Shown: piece after piece, positions 9,761-18,300 of the stretch
Numbering within the stretch: the first letter of the stretch is position 1
Layout: each line of letters begins with the position of its first letter
NCBI RefSeq assembly: GCF_020829495.1
Contig: NZ_JAIVFQ010000019.1
Location: forward strand, 42,997-106,996
Length of the DNA: 64,000 nt
Reading direction: 5' to 3'
From: Nostoc favosum CHAB5714
GTDB taxonomy: Bacteria > Cyanobacteriota > Cyanobacteriia > Cyanobacteriales > Nostocaceae
Notes under the pieces: generated by a model
Told to the model about the DNA's origin: nothing
Databases searched by the model: none
Seen by the model: the letters and a program-made list of their open reading frames with translations, nothing else
Made by a program: the position numbers and the translations under genes

Positions 9761-10117
9761 AACACGTCCTCAAAAAATGTCATTAAAGCTACAATTGAGC
9801 TTTAAGTACAAGAACTCAAGGAGGCAGAGGCTCAGGTGCAAATTTTGGAAGGTAGTAGTGGAGGCAAAATCTGCGGTAAGTACCGTCTGAGCGAAAGTCT
9901 CTTTCTATTAGACATTATCTAAGGTTATCACAAGTCCTTAGATACTCCCAAAACACTTATGGACTATGGAGATATTGAAAACTCAAAACCAAAAAAGAAG
10001 ATAGCGTCGATACTAGGCGACTAAAACTTCTGTAATATCAAGCTAATTGAAGCAAAACATGGAGGTAAATATGAAACAATCAAAAAGCCTAAAGCACAAA
10101 GCGCCACTAAGGAGTAG
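9761..10117 (+). pseudogene. Decayed coding remnant, one frame with three in-frame stops
   Basis: A single frame reads protein-like sequence across about 350 bp (QELKEAEAQVQILEG, KYRLSESLFLLD, DTPKTLMDYGDIENSKPKKK, KHGGKYETIKKPK) but contains TAA codons at 9803, 9920 and 10022 before a TAG at 10115. The charged, Lys-rich composition and constant frame argue for an inactivated gene rather than chance. The family is not recognised. It lies in a 900-bp stretch with no intact gene between the STAND operon and the plasmid replication region. Confidence 0.35.
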
Positions 10118-10126
10118 GCGCTTTGT
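10096..10126. terminator. Strong hairpin, terminator-like
   Basis: ACAAAGCGCC (10096-10105) pairs perfectly with GGCGCTTTGT (10117-10126) over an 11-nt loop. The T-tract after it is weak (CTGTTTG), so rho-independent termination is only possible. It ends the decayed frame upstream. Confidence 0.45.
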
Positions 10127-10388
10127 CTGTTTGTAAAATTCATCGTTTAAAAGAGCGGGGTTGATCTCGAAGGAACAAAATAAGTTGTCGTTGAAGTTTG
10201 GCGACCAAGACGACTACTAAATTTGTCCGAGAGTATAATCCGCGCTGCCAGATCCATTATAGGATCTGCCGCTTGGAAAGTCCATTCCTTGCGGTGTGTT
10301 TTGGCTGTCGAAATTCATAAATTTCTGTAAAGTTAAGTTTGATTAAGAAATATCCCGAATTTTGTAGTTAAAAGCAGTAGCAGTGCGA

Positions 10389-10470
10389 GTAACAGTTATC
10401 AGTTATCAATTGGAATTTACAGTCCTTGATAACTGTCAACTATTGACTGATAACTGATACAACCCCCTCT
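10389..10470. repeat. Dispersed palindromic repeat built from CAGTTATCAGTTATCAA and its complement
   Basis: The left arm holds CAGTTATCAGTTATCAA (10393-10409). The right arm holds TTGATAACTG (10436-10445) and TGATAACTGATAC (10458-10470), so the segment can fold on itself. TGATAACTG-type repeats are common intergenic elements in Nostoc-like genomes. It lies just upstream of the replication-region genes, where it might also act as an operator or origin component; there is no direct evidence for that. Confidence 0.5.
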
Positions 10471-10504
10471 GAAGCTTGTAAACCGAGTTATCAGAGGCGA
10501 AATC

Positions 10505-10744
10505 ATGACTTATAGCAAAACCCCCAAGGGCGCAGTAGTAGAGCGCATTGGGTCAGATAGTAAGATTACACATCTTGTATGCGGTCTAGTAGAGGGTAAT
10601 TTCAGGAATATCCTGGCTAGAGCGAAAATTGTCATACTTTTTATAGAAGTGGAATTAGCTTTTGGTGTGCGTTCGCTGTTTCCACTAGTGGTACGCCACA
10701 CAACTATTGCGTGGTGGCTAGCATCAGGGTACAAATTATGCTGA
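10505..10744 (+). CDS. Small protein of unknown function, weakly supported
   Basis: 79 residues from an ATG preceded by AGAGGCGAAATC, a modest ribosome site. The last codons overlap the start of the next gene at 10738, as in translational coupling. The first 60 residues look like ordinary protein (TYSKTPKGAVVERIGSDSKIT). The C-terminal part falls in a short inverted repeat (10688-10722), so the true end may be altered. No family is recognised, and it could be spurious. Confidence 0.35.
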   Translation: MTYSKTPKGAVVERIGSDSKITHLVCGLVEGNFRNILARAKIVILFIEVELAFGVRSLFPLVVRHTTIAWWLASGYKLC

Positions 10745-12162
10745 CACTAGATAGAGAAGAAAGCAAATCAGCACTTCATTACGATGATCTCAACAGCAGT
10801 ATCAAAGACACCTTCGCTACCATAGACCAATTTGAGTTGCAAGCAGTAGAACAGATTCGCCTCATGCATGACGAGCAGATGTACAGAATCGCTGGGTACA
10901 AAAACTTCTCACAATATTGCCAAGGCGAATTGCGTGTATATGGCGGCTATCGGCGTATAAATCAACTCTTAGGGGCATCAAAAGTTATTGTTGCAGCAGG
11001 GGAGTTGGGGTCACAGATTAAAAATGAGCGCCAAGCCCGTCCTCTTTTGAGGTTAGCCAAAGAACCTGAAAAAATTATTGCTGCGATAACACTGGCTCTT
11101 GAATCAAACCCAGACCCTAGTGAATCAGATTTCGCTGCTGCGGCAAATCAAGTTGCCCCAATGCCAAGAGCGAGAAAGCAATTCCATCAGGAACCATTGG
11201 TTCCCAAAAATGTCATCACAATTTCCTCACCAGAACATCCCCGTTATGGAGAATCAGGAGTAATTGAGGCAGACGCACCGAATAATTCGCAGCAGATTGT
11301 AACTTTCGCTGATGGTGAAAGGCTGCTGGTAAACAACACTGATTTGGATGTCGCAATTGTGTCCGATTCGACTGAGCGTACATATCCAAAAGAATACACC
11401 GAAGCGATCACAGCACTCAAAGAGCAACACAAGCTTGAGTTAGAGCGCCTAGAGCAGGAATTGAGAATTGGACTACAAGCAGAAGTGTCGGCTAGAGCCG
11501 AAGCCCAAGTAAGTGAGCAAATCCAATCCATGCATTTCCTGTACAACCAGCAAAAGGAGCAAAATATCCAGTTGCAGCAGCGATTGGATGAAATGGAAGG
11601 GTTGAGAAAGCTCTCAACTGAGAATCAGCAACTCCACCAACGTATCCAGGAACTAGAACACGCACTAATTGAACGTCCTTCTCAACAATGGGGAAATACC
11701 ATGACCCAACAGGCTACTATTGTGTTGAACAAGCAAGTCAAAGAGGCGTTAGAAAAAACCATTGATTTGCGATCTCTTGCAGCCGAACCACCCAAAGAAA
11801 ATGCGACTGAATGTCTGCGCCTCATGGGTATGGCATTGAAAAACCTAAGCGTTGCCATGAACAATACCCAAGCTCTTGAGGCTGCGGCGATAATCTTGGG
11901 TACTAGTCCCACACTCGATGCCATCGCAACAAGGACGGAGCAATTACAACTATTACCTGTGGCTATTAGTCAAATCAGGCAAGTACTTGCAAAACCTGGA
12001 TGTAATTGGCAGGACTTTTGTACTGTTGCCCAACACTACGAAGTGATTAAACAGGACTATTGGGCGGAATTAACTCTCTGTGAAACAGAATTAATCAATT
12101 CTCTAGAAATTGCTTCTCTACCTCAAGAACAAGATTTAAACAAGCAGGTATTACTTGAATGA
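10738..12162 (+). CDS. Plasmid/phage-type DNA-binding protein with HTH-like N-terminus and coiled coil
   Basis: About 474 residues when started at the ATG at 10738; a GTG at 10711 in the same frame would add ten residues but lies in an inverted repeat. Residues 40-110 (YRIAGYKNFSQYCQGELRVYGGYRRINQLLGASKV, then NERQARPLLRLA) follow the pattern of small DNA-binding domains of plasmid and phage proteins, in which a 'GYKxFxxYC' helix precedes a helix-turn-helix and an NERQ-RPL stretch. A beta-rich segment comes next (near 160-200), then a long Glu/Gln-rich coiled coil (about 230-330) and a helical C-terminus. It lies upstream of the Rep gene in the same direction. A role in replication control or partition is inferred; the exact function is unknown. 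Confidence 0.7.
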   Translation: MLTLDREESKSALHYDDLNSSIKDTFATIDQFELQAVEQIRLMHDEQMYRIAGYKNFSQYCQGELRVYGGYRRINQLLGASKVIVAAGELGSQIKNERQARPLLRLAKEPEKIIAAITLALESNPDPSESDFAAAANQVAPMPRARKQFHQEPLVPKNVITISSPEHPRYGESGVIEADAPNNSQQIVTFADGERLLVNNTDLDVAIVSDSTERTYPKEYTEAITALKEQHKLELERLEQELRIGLQAEVSARAEAQVSEQIQSMHFLYNQQKEQNIQLQQRLDEMEGLRKLSTENQQLHQRIQELEHALIERPSQQWGNTMTQQATIVLNKQVKEALEKTIDLRSLAAEPPKENATECLRLMGMALKNLSVAMNNTQALEAAAIILGTSPTLDAIATRTEQLQLLPVAISQIRQVLAKPGCNWQDFCTVAQHYEVIKQDYWAELTLCETELINSLEIASLPQEQDLNKQVLLE

Positions 12163-12174
12163 GTTGCCCTTGGG

Positions 12175-12480
12175 AGCAAGCCTGACTTTTCCACATCCCG
12201 TGAAAAGTCCAGGGACTTAATCCCCGTCACTTTCACGGAAAAAGCTCTCTTTTCTTAGAGACGCAAAGCTTGCCGCTTTCTTCCCCTACCGGGTAGGCAG
12301 CGAAGCGCGACTGTGCATCGCCTCATTAAGAAAAAGCGAATTGCAGCACCTTTTAACAAAGTTTAGGGGTTTAAGTCCCCTGCCTTTTGTTGGGCAGCGC
12401 GTGAAAGTGTCGGGGTGTAAATCCCCATGACTTTCACGGAATGCATCGAATTAAGAAAAAGCGGTACTAGGTGCTGCAAT
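12175..12480. repeat. Cluster of nested hairpins related to the MITE ends at 32.2 kb
   Basis: The 355-bp gap before rep is filled with stem-loops that share one plan: an outer stem of the CCGTGAAAGT / ACTTTCACGG type and an inner GGGG-N7-CCCC loop. Examples are the stem at 12198-12240, a middle one around 12356-12395 (inner GGGGTTTAAGTCCCC), and another at about 12400-12440 (inner GGGGTGTAAATCCCC). CTGACTTTTC at 12182 and CCGTGAAAAGTC at 12198 match the terminal sequences of the MITE inside virD4. The cluster therefore looks like stacked remnants of the same family. No gene is seen here. Confidence 0.6.
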
Positions 12481-12517
12481 TCGCCAATGATTGTCATGAA
12501 AAAATTGAGGAGAGATT

Positions 12518-15500
12518 GTGTTTACAAATAAAAATGCAATTAAGAGTGGTAGCAAAGAGTCATTCGAGCCTAAACCAGATTCTAAGGTATCAGTTGAGCA
12601 GATATCACATCCAATTGAATACCCAAACAATCTCACGGCTGCTGAATACCATGAGTTGCTAACTGGCAGCGCCATTCATTCGGCACTGATTAAGCGCAAC
12701 TTCTTCCACATCGAGGGAGAATCGGTTTACGACTACCTGTTCATCTCTGATAAAATCCCTCGCAAAAATGCCGGTCGAGTCACAGATGCATACATAAAAA
12801 TGTACCAGCATCTATTACTGGGTGGAACTTGGATTCAGTCACTTGACCCGTTGAATAATTGGGAACCAATGGAATGGGGGCGCATTAAGCCCAACTTCCC
12901 CCGCATTGATTGGCAGACAGGTAAACCCGTCAAATACGAATCACCCCCCAAGACAGCTAACCGCGTCACCTACTTCGATATTCCCAACTGCATATTAAAC
13001 AAGATTGCACGGCGCTACAACATCCCCGATGTTACAGAAGTGCTTTTTGCAAAACGTGGGAAAAAGCTGCATATTAAAAGTCGAAGAAAAAACGCTCTCT
13101 ATGCTGCCAACTTACGTAATTCGCTGCAAATCGCGCAGTATAGTTCCCTTTTAGGACTATGCAGACAAGACTATCTCAATCCCCTAATGTTTTGGTTATG
13201 TGTTGGGCAGCACAAACTGAATTTCATCGACTCTCAGCAGAAAGATATACAAATCACTTTCTGGGAGTGGATAAAGCAGCATCCAGAGATTCCAATAATA
13301 TTATGCGAGGGCGAGAAGAAGGCTGCTTGCTTGCTGAGTCTCGGATTTGTAGCAGTTGCACTGCCGGGAATTTGGAATGGACGCGTCGGCAAACAAGATT
13401 TCGATGAACGCTTGCATCCTGACTTAGTACCAATGGCTCAGGCGGGGCGCAAGTTCATAATTCTTTTTGACCACGAAACAAAAGCTAAAACCAGGTGGTC
13501 GGTGTTTCAAGCCACTATTCGCACTGCAAAAGCAATCTTAGCTGCTGGTTCTGAATGTGAAGTTGCATTACTGCCGGGGCCAGAGAAAGGTGTTGATGAT
13601 TTCGTAGTGGAAAGGGGCAAAGATGCCAATGCCCTGCTGACTGCAATTATAAACGATGCCAAATCACTCAAAGATTACCAGCGCTCGTATCGGGCTAAGA
13701 AATGGGGACTAAGTAAATACAAACCGGATGTCACAGTCAATATTAAATATTTGACCCAAGCACTCTGCCTGACTGACTTATCAGAAAAATGTTCATCTGT
13801 CCCGGCTCTTTATGATCTGGCAGAAGAACAATTGTTTACTCCCTGTGTTAAAGGAGCAGAGGTGCAGGGGGGCAGAGGTGCAGGGGAGCAGGGGAGTAGT
13901 GGAGCAGAGGAGAATTTTTGTATAAATTATTTCCCCTCTGCCCCTCTGCCCCCCTGCCCCCCTGCCTCTTTTCCCTCTTCCCCGAAAAAATCCTTCCGTT
14001 TTCCCGAAAAAGGATTAGTCGTACTGTGGAGCGACATGGGCACTGGTAAAACTGAACTTATGCGCTGGTGGCGTGACCAAAATCCTGATGCCAGATTTCT
14101 CAACAATGGACATCGGGTTAACTTGTTGAAAAATCTTGGCCAACGCTTGCGGACGGCGATGTATTCAGACTTGGGTTACACAGGTTTAGCCAAAGCACAA
14201 GCCCTTAGTATTACCATTGACAGCTTGCATAAGCTGAATACCCAAGCCCTAAAGTACGGTTGCATCTTTATCGATGAAGCTTGCCAGTATCTCACCCACC
14301 TACTACACAGTAATACTTGCAAACAACACCGTGCAGCAATCTTGGAGGTACTGGAATATATAGTATACAACGCGCCACTGGTCGTCATCGCTGATGCACA
14401 CATGGATGACCTGACAGTAGACTTCTTTCTTGCAATGCGACCAAAAGATGAAGTTCCTTACATCGTCAAAAACGAGTGGCGCAATGGAGGACGCACTATA
14501 TATTGGTATGAAGGCAGTAATGAGAGCGCCCTAGTTGCCCAGATTTCGGCAGCACTGATGATGGGTGAGAAAATCATGGTTGCCAGTGACTCCAAGCGTT
14601 TTATCAAAAAACTCGACAAATCTTTTACTATCAAGTGCGAACAATCTAACTCTGACAAATCCCATACATCTCAAAAATGGCGCATCTGGTCGGTTCATTC
14701 CGATAATTCTGGAAGTGAGGAAAATGTTGCTTTCATCAAAGATATCACCAACGCCGTCAAAAACTTTGATGCCTTGTTCACCTCTCCCAGTCTCGGTACT
14801 GGTTTAGATATTTCCGAGTATCATTTTGATGCCGTGTTTGGTGTGTTTCACGGCGTTTCTCAAACTGCTACCGAATGCGCCCAACAACTGTACCGCTATC
14901 GCCCTAAAGTCCCCTTTCATATTTGGGTGGTCCCACGTCCCCCATTTGGCTACCAAGATACCAACGCTGCCAAGATTAAAGAACGCCTCCTCCAATCCAA
15001 TGAAGTGACTGCTTTTCTGTTGCGGATTGACCGTCAAACAGGCAAGCGTGGAGCCGAGAAAGATTGGGCGCTTGAGGCTTACTGTCAAATTCTGGCCAAC
15101 CGTCACTATTCTCTAAATAATCTGCGTGATGATTTACGATCGCTCCTCACCGAAATGGGCAATACATTTATATGTGTAGGAAGCGACTCAGATCCCCAAG
15201 CAAGAGAAAGTCTAAAAGCAGCAGCACAAGCTTTGGATCGTGCCCACACTTCGGCTGTTGCCAAGGCTAAGAATATTACTTTGAGTGAGTACCGTGCCCG
15301 TCAGAGCAAAGATTACCTTGACCCTAATGAAATTTTTGAATGTGAAAAGTTCCGCATTTCTGATTCTTACGGCATCGAAGTAACCGAATCACTCGTAGAA
15401 ATGGATAAAGGTGGTCGCTTAATAAGAGCAATTGCCGGACTTGAGGCCATTTTAGCCCCACCCGAAGAATCAATTGCTGACCCCAAAACTGGGCAAACTT

Positions 15501-16300
15501 ATCCTACCCCACCAACAATTGTCACCCAAAAAGACCGCACCGAGCGGGACAATCTACCTTTGTGCATCGACTGGGGTAATTACTCGGCACGCTGGCTGGC
15601 TAGATTTAACCTGGGGCTGCATCAGATTCTTAAGCGCCTAGTGAGGGGTGATGAATTTACTGCCTCGGATGCCACCTTACTCAAGATGACAGCGATCGCT
15701 ATACATTGTGCTGCTCACGTTAAAGCAATTCTTGGGTTTACTATTCCCAGTGACTGTAAACCTATTTGGTTGCTGGCCACAATGGTAGAGCAGCTGGGTC
15801 TAAAGTTGACTTTCCGTAAGCTTGGTAAACGAGGTCAACAGGTGAAACTTTTCTCTTTATCTAAAGAGCAATTGGAATTTGCTCTCCAAGTAATTGCTCA
15901 TCGTGACACGAAGCGTAATCAAAAAGAGAATCGAACCTATTATGCTGCTCAAACCCAGTCTGAATACAGTGTAAACCCTAATCAGCAGCCCGTATCCACC
16001 CCTCCCCTTGATGCTATAGGTAACTCCCATTGCCAAGGGGAGGATACTACCGATTCTGAACCGCCCCAAACTGACCGGATTACTCTACTTCATTGCGTGG
16101 AAATACTTCGCTCTGGTATTTCTCGTGGAGTGGATGCAATTAAAGGCATTCTCAAGCGATGGCAGAGTGATTTGCGCTGGGAGACGGTACTGGAGTTGGA
16201 GACGGTCGCGGCAAATGAGCTGCGTAAGCTTGAGTCGGCAGTACCAGAATTTTACGCCTTGCTAAATGAAGAAGTGTTGCCTATGGAGGGGGCTGGCTAG
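12518..16300 (+). CDS. Plasmid replication protein: DUF3854 (TOPRIM-like) plus superfamily 2-like helicase, CyRepA1-like
   Basis: 1260 residues from a GTG preceded by GAGGAGAG. Residues 200-390 form a DUF3854/TOPRIM-like module: the acidic CEGEKKAA (Glu264), LPGIWNG, then FDHETKAKTRW and LPGPEKGVDDF. Residues about 500-820 form a helicase related to origin-binding proteins: Walker A MGTGKTE (508-512 core), DEAC box at 586-589, then SPSLGTGLDISE and QQLYRYRP as motifs V and VI. The C-terminal about 400 residues are helical and lack known motifs. This layout matches large cyanobacterial plasmid initiators annotated as CyRepA1 family. It would open the origin and support primer synthesis. A repeat-derived, low-complexity insertion lies between the two modules (see 13858-13990). 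The family assignment is firm at domain level. Confidence 0.85.
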   Translation: MFTNKNAIKSGSKESFEPKPDSKVSVEQISHPIEYPNNLTAAEYHELLTGSAIHSALIKRNFFHIEGESVYDYLFISDKIPRKNAGRVTDAYIKMYQHLLLGGTWIQSLDPLNNWEPMEWGRIKPNFPRIDWQTGKPVKYESPPKTANRVTYFDIPNCILNKIARRYNIPDVTEVLFAKRGKKLHIKSRRKNALYAANLRNSLQIAQYSSLLGLCRQDYLNPLMFWLCVGQHKLNFIDSQQKDIQITFWEWIKQHPEIPIILCEGEKKAACLLSLGFVAVALPGIWNGRVGKQDFDERLHPDLVPMAQAGRKFIILFDHETKAKTRWSVFQATIRTAKAILAAGSECEVALLPGPEKGVDDFVVERGKDANALLTAIINDAKSLKDYQRSYRAKKWGLSKYKPDVTVNIKYLTQALCLTDLSEKCSSVPALYDLAEEQLFTPCVKGAEVQGGRGAGEQGSSGAEENFCINYFPSAPLPPCPPASFPSSPKKSFRFPEKGLVVLWSDMGTGKTELMRWWRDQNPDARFLNNGHRVNLLKNLGQRLRTAMYSDLGYTGLAKAQALSITIDSLHKLNTQALKYGCIFIDEACQYLTHLLHSNTCKQHRAAILEVLEYIVYNAPLVVIADAHMDDLTVDFFLAMRPKDEVPYIVKNEWRNGGRTIYWYEGSNESALVAQISAALMMGEKIMVASDSKRFIKKLDKSFTIKCEQSNSDKSHTSQKWRIWSVHSDNSGSEENVAFIKDITNAVKNFDALFTSPSLGTGLDISEYHFDAVFGVFHGVSQTATECAQQLYRYRPKVPFHIWVVPRPPFGYQDTNAAKIKERLLQSNEVTAFLLRIDRQTGKRGAEKDWALEAYCQILANRHYSLNNLRDDLRSLLTEMGNTFICVGSDSDPQARESLKAAAQALDRAHTSAVAKAKNITLSEYRARQSKDYLDPNEIFECEKFRISDSYGIEVTESLVEMDKGGRLIRAIAGLEAILAPPEESIADPKTGQTYPTPPTIVTQKDRTERDNLPLCIDWGNYSARWLARFNLGLHQILKRLVRGDEFTASDATLLKMTAIAIHCAAHVKAILGFTIPSDCKPIWLLATMVEQLGLKLTFRKLGKRGQQVKLFSLSKEQLEFALQVIAHRDTKRNQKENRTYYAAQTQSEYSVNPNQQPVSTPPLDAIGNSHCQGEDTTDSEPPQTDRITLLHCVEILRSGISRGVDAIKGILKRWQSDLRWETVLELETVAANELRKLESAVPEFYALLNEEVLPMEGAG
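13858..13990. repeat. G/C-asymmetric repeat inserted in frame inside rep
   Basis: A GGGGAGCAGGGG-type arm (13858-13915) faces a CCCCTCTGCCCC-type arm (13932-13985), a family seen at 26.0, 45.0 and 47.2 kb. It is read through as a Gly/Pro/Ser linker (GGRGAGEQGSSGAEE, then PLPPCPPASFPSSP) between the TOPRIM-like and helicase modules, with no stop or frame change. Confidence 0.75.
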
Positions 16301-16324
16301 GGAAAAAATCTTTTTGGCATTTGA

Positions 16325-16341
16325 AAGCAGTTTTTCTGCTT
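16325..16341. terminator. Short hairpin after rep
   Basis: AAGCAG, five T, CTGCTT form a perfect 6-bp stem 25 bp after the rep stop. It is weak as a terminator and could serve either rep or the convergent integrase gene. Confidence 0.35.
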
Positions 16342-16422
16342 AGTTTCCAATAGCAATTGATGCCACTGGTTCTTATTTGTGCTGCATTCTCACTCGTTCA
16401 AATCTTAGAGTTTGTGTAAATG

Positions 16423-17352
16423 TCAAAGATCCATCAAGTTCAAAGCGCTACTATCATTGGGTCTAGCCTTGAGATAGCGATCAGTGATGGCTAAATTGGC
16501 ATGACCCAAAGTTTCTTTCACCAGCACTGGATTAGTCCCGCGCTCAATCGCGTGAGAACCGTGGGCATGACGTAACCAGTGAGCAGAAACCAGTTCGCTT
16601 AATCCGGCTTCTTGGGAGATCGCTTTGACAATCGGGTGCAAGTTTTGACGGTCTAAATGTCCCCCCTTTTGACTTGGAAACACTGCTGAAGTAGGGTGAG
16701 CCGAAGCTTTGAACTCCATTAATTCCGACCAAAGCTTTTGCTTGATGAGAATTGTCCGATTTTTACTGCCCTTGGCTTTTCGCACGTAAACTTGACCACT
16801 CTCACCACGGGGTGTCAAATCTCCCCAAGTCAGATCACAGATTTCACTTGCCCGTAACCCTGCCTGATACAGGAGTTTGATAATTAACAAATTTCTTTTG
16901 GCTGTGTACTGGCGCTTAGGAGTTTTAGCATCAGCTAAATGCTTAGAAGCTGCTCTTACCAACAATTTAATATCAGCTTCGTCTAAATAGCGTTCGTTGA
17001 TTACATCCGGCAGTTCACCGAGTTTTAGCGCCATACCCACATTAAAAGGGAGATATCCAATTTTATGAGCGAAACTAATCAAGCTCTTAGCCGCAGCAAT
17101 GTATATCCGCTTTGTGTTTTCTGCATTGCCTCCAAAGTCAGCGGCGTATTCTACCAAGTCTTCATAGGTCACTTTTTTGAGGGGTTTGTCCAGAAAATCC
17201 AGAAATCGCCTAGTGTATCGTCGGTAAGAGATGATAGATGACTCTGCTTTTCCCTCCAACCACAGTGCAATCAACTTCGCCTCCGCCTGCGCTACTGGCA
17301 AGGAAGCGATCGCCTTTCTATGTGCTGTTAGGTGGACAAGAGAGAGCGTCAT
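16423..17352 (-). CDS. Tyrosine recombinase / integrase
   Basis: 309 residues from the ATG at 17352, preceded by AGGGAG at a suitable distance; the frame opens 30 bp earlier without a ribosome site. The N-terminal SAM-like core-binding domain (about 20-105) carries SIISYRRYTRRFLDFL. The catalytic domain has Arg167 in AGLRASEIC, a Lys in KGSKNR, His258 and Arg261 in HWLRHAHGSH, His284 in LGHANL, and the nucleophile Tyr293 in TDRYL. All expected residues are present, so it should be active. It could resolve plasmid dimers or integrate the element; no attachment core was identified nearby. Confidence 0.93.
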   Translation of the reverse strand: MTLSLVHLTAHRKAIASLPVAQAEAKLIALWLEGKAESSIISYRRYTRRFLDFLDKPLKKVTYEDLVEYAADFGGNAENTKRIYIAAAKSLISFAHKIGYLPFNVGMALKLGELPDVINERYLDEADIKLLVRAASKHLADAKTPKRQYTAKRNLLIIKLLYQAGLRASEICDLTWGDLTPRGESGQVYVRKAKGSKNRTILIKQKLWSELMEFKASAHPTSAVFPSQKGGHLDRQNLHPIVKAISQEAGLSELVSAHWLRHAHGSHAIERGTNPVLVKETLGHANLAITDRYLKARPNDSSALNLMDL

Positions 17353-17723
17353 TTTTATTACTCCCTTAATAATCAGACACAATTTTAGTTTCGTCTGGTT
17401 TTATAGTGTCTGATTTTTATTGTCCTTCAAAGAGTGCATTTCAACTCACTGTTTCACAACGGAAAAATTCTCATTTTTTGCGTATAGTACACTCATAATA
17501 CGCAGAAAGGTGATACAAGCAATACCATTATTGACTATTCCTCGCGGATTGAAAGCCGGGTATTTCCTGCGAAAAAATGCCGTTTATACACGGCTAACTT
17601 GTAGTAGAGGGAGGTGCTATTTTTGGGTGTGGGGAATTAAGAAAAAGATTTGCAACGGCGATTGCTGAATTTAGCTGGCGGGTTGACTATTTAAAGTTTT
17701 TTAAAAAGGAATAGGGAATAGGC

Positions 17724-17765
17724 AACAAAAGGTTTTGTCTGGGGAACAAAAGGTTTTGTCTGGGG
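17724..17765. repeat. 21-bp tandem direct repeat (two copies)
   Basis: Two exact copies of a 21-bp unit, starting AACAAAAGGTTTTGTCTGGG, at 17724-17744 and 17745-17765. Each contains the small hairpin ACAAAA-GG-TTTTGT. It lies in the 17.4-18.3 kb stretch that otherwise lacks a clear gene. Confidence 0.8.
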
Positions 17766-17835
17766 ATTTAAAACTATACCTAAACGCTCGTCCTAAAGAA
17801 GGGGGCTTCAAATCGAAGGGTTTTCTCTCTTAGAA

Positions 17836-17885
17836 GGGAACAGGCAATTTTTCTTTGAGCTTCAATCCTACTGTTGCCTGTTCCC
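17836..17885. repeat. 12-bp inverted repeat
   Basis: GGGAACAGGCAA (17836-17847) pairs with TTGCCTGTTCCC (17874-17885). A related GGGAATAGGCAAC lies at 17713-17725. This looks like a common Nostoc intergenic repeat and has no obvious T-run. Confidence 0.65.
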
Positions 17886-17946
17886 TATTCTCTACCCCGA
17901 ACGCGAGTGCGTCTTTACAGGAGAAGGGGTCGGTGAACTACAAGAA

Positions 17947-18069
17947 ATGGAACCGAGCGATTATGCAGATGAGCAGTATGGGTATTTTCAGGAAGTAGTG
18001 GAATCACTGAGGAGATTTAATACCCCATGTTTGGCGAAGATGGTTGATGCTGGAATTGCTACGGGGTAA
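17947..18069 (+). CDS. Possible 40-residue acidic protein or gene remnant
   Basis: From the ATG at 17947 the frame encodes MEPSDYADEQYGYFQEVVES and a short helical tail (LRRFNTPCLAKMVDAG), stopping at TAA 18067-18069. Composition is protein-like and continues upstream in frame without a better start, so it may be the end of a lost gene. No family is recognised. Confidence 0.35.
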   Translation: MEPSDYADEQYGYFQEVVESLRRFNTPCLAKMVDAGIATG

Positions 18070-18090
18070 TGTCTATATTTATTTGCTCCC

Positions 18091-18142
18091 GGCGTAACCG
18101 CACAGCTACCGAGTGCGATCACCTACGGTGGGCGGTTACGCC
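18091..18142. repeat. Inverted repeat GGCGTAACCGC / GCGGTTACGCC, with a second inverted copy at 19366
   Basis: GGCGTAACCGC (18091-18101) pairs with GCGGTTACGCC (18132-18142). The 28 bases at 18115-18142 recur exactly, in reverse complement, at 19366-19393, so a 1.2-kb segment with two small genes is bracketed by inverted copies. Confidence 0.75.
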
Positions 18143-18300
18143 AGGAGCCAATGGTAGCCGTTGGCAGTAGCATCTCTTTACAAAAGCCATCGCTTGAAGA
18201 ATGCGCTGACACATTTGGCGATGATAGTATCAAGGTAATTCATCATGAGGAATTACACGATTTAATAAGCGTGGACAGTCCAAGTTTACCTAGATGATAC

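Noticed and set aside
17420..17668. Plus-strand frame of 82 codons after the integrase gene
   Set aside because: Low-quality composition with no ribosome site and no family; likely chance.
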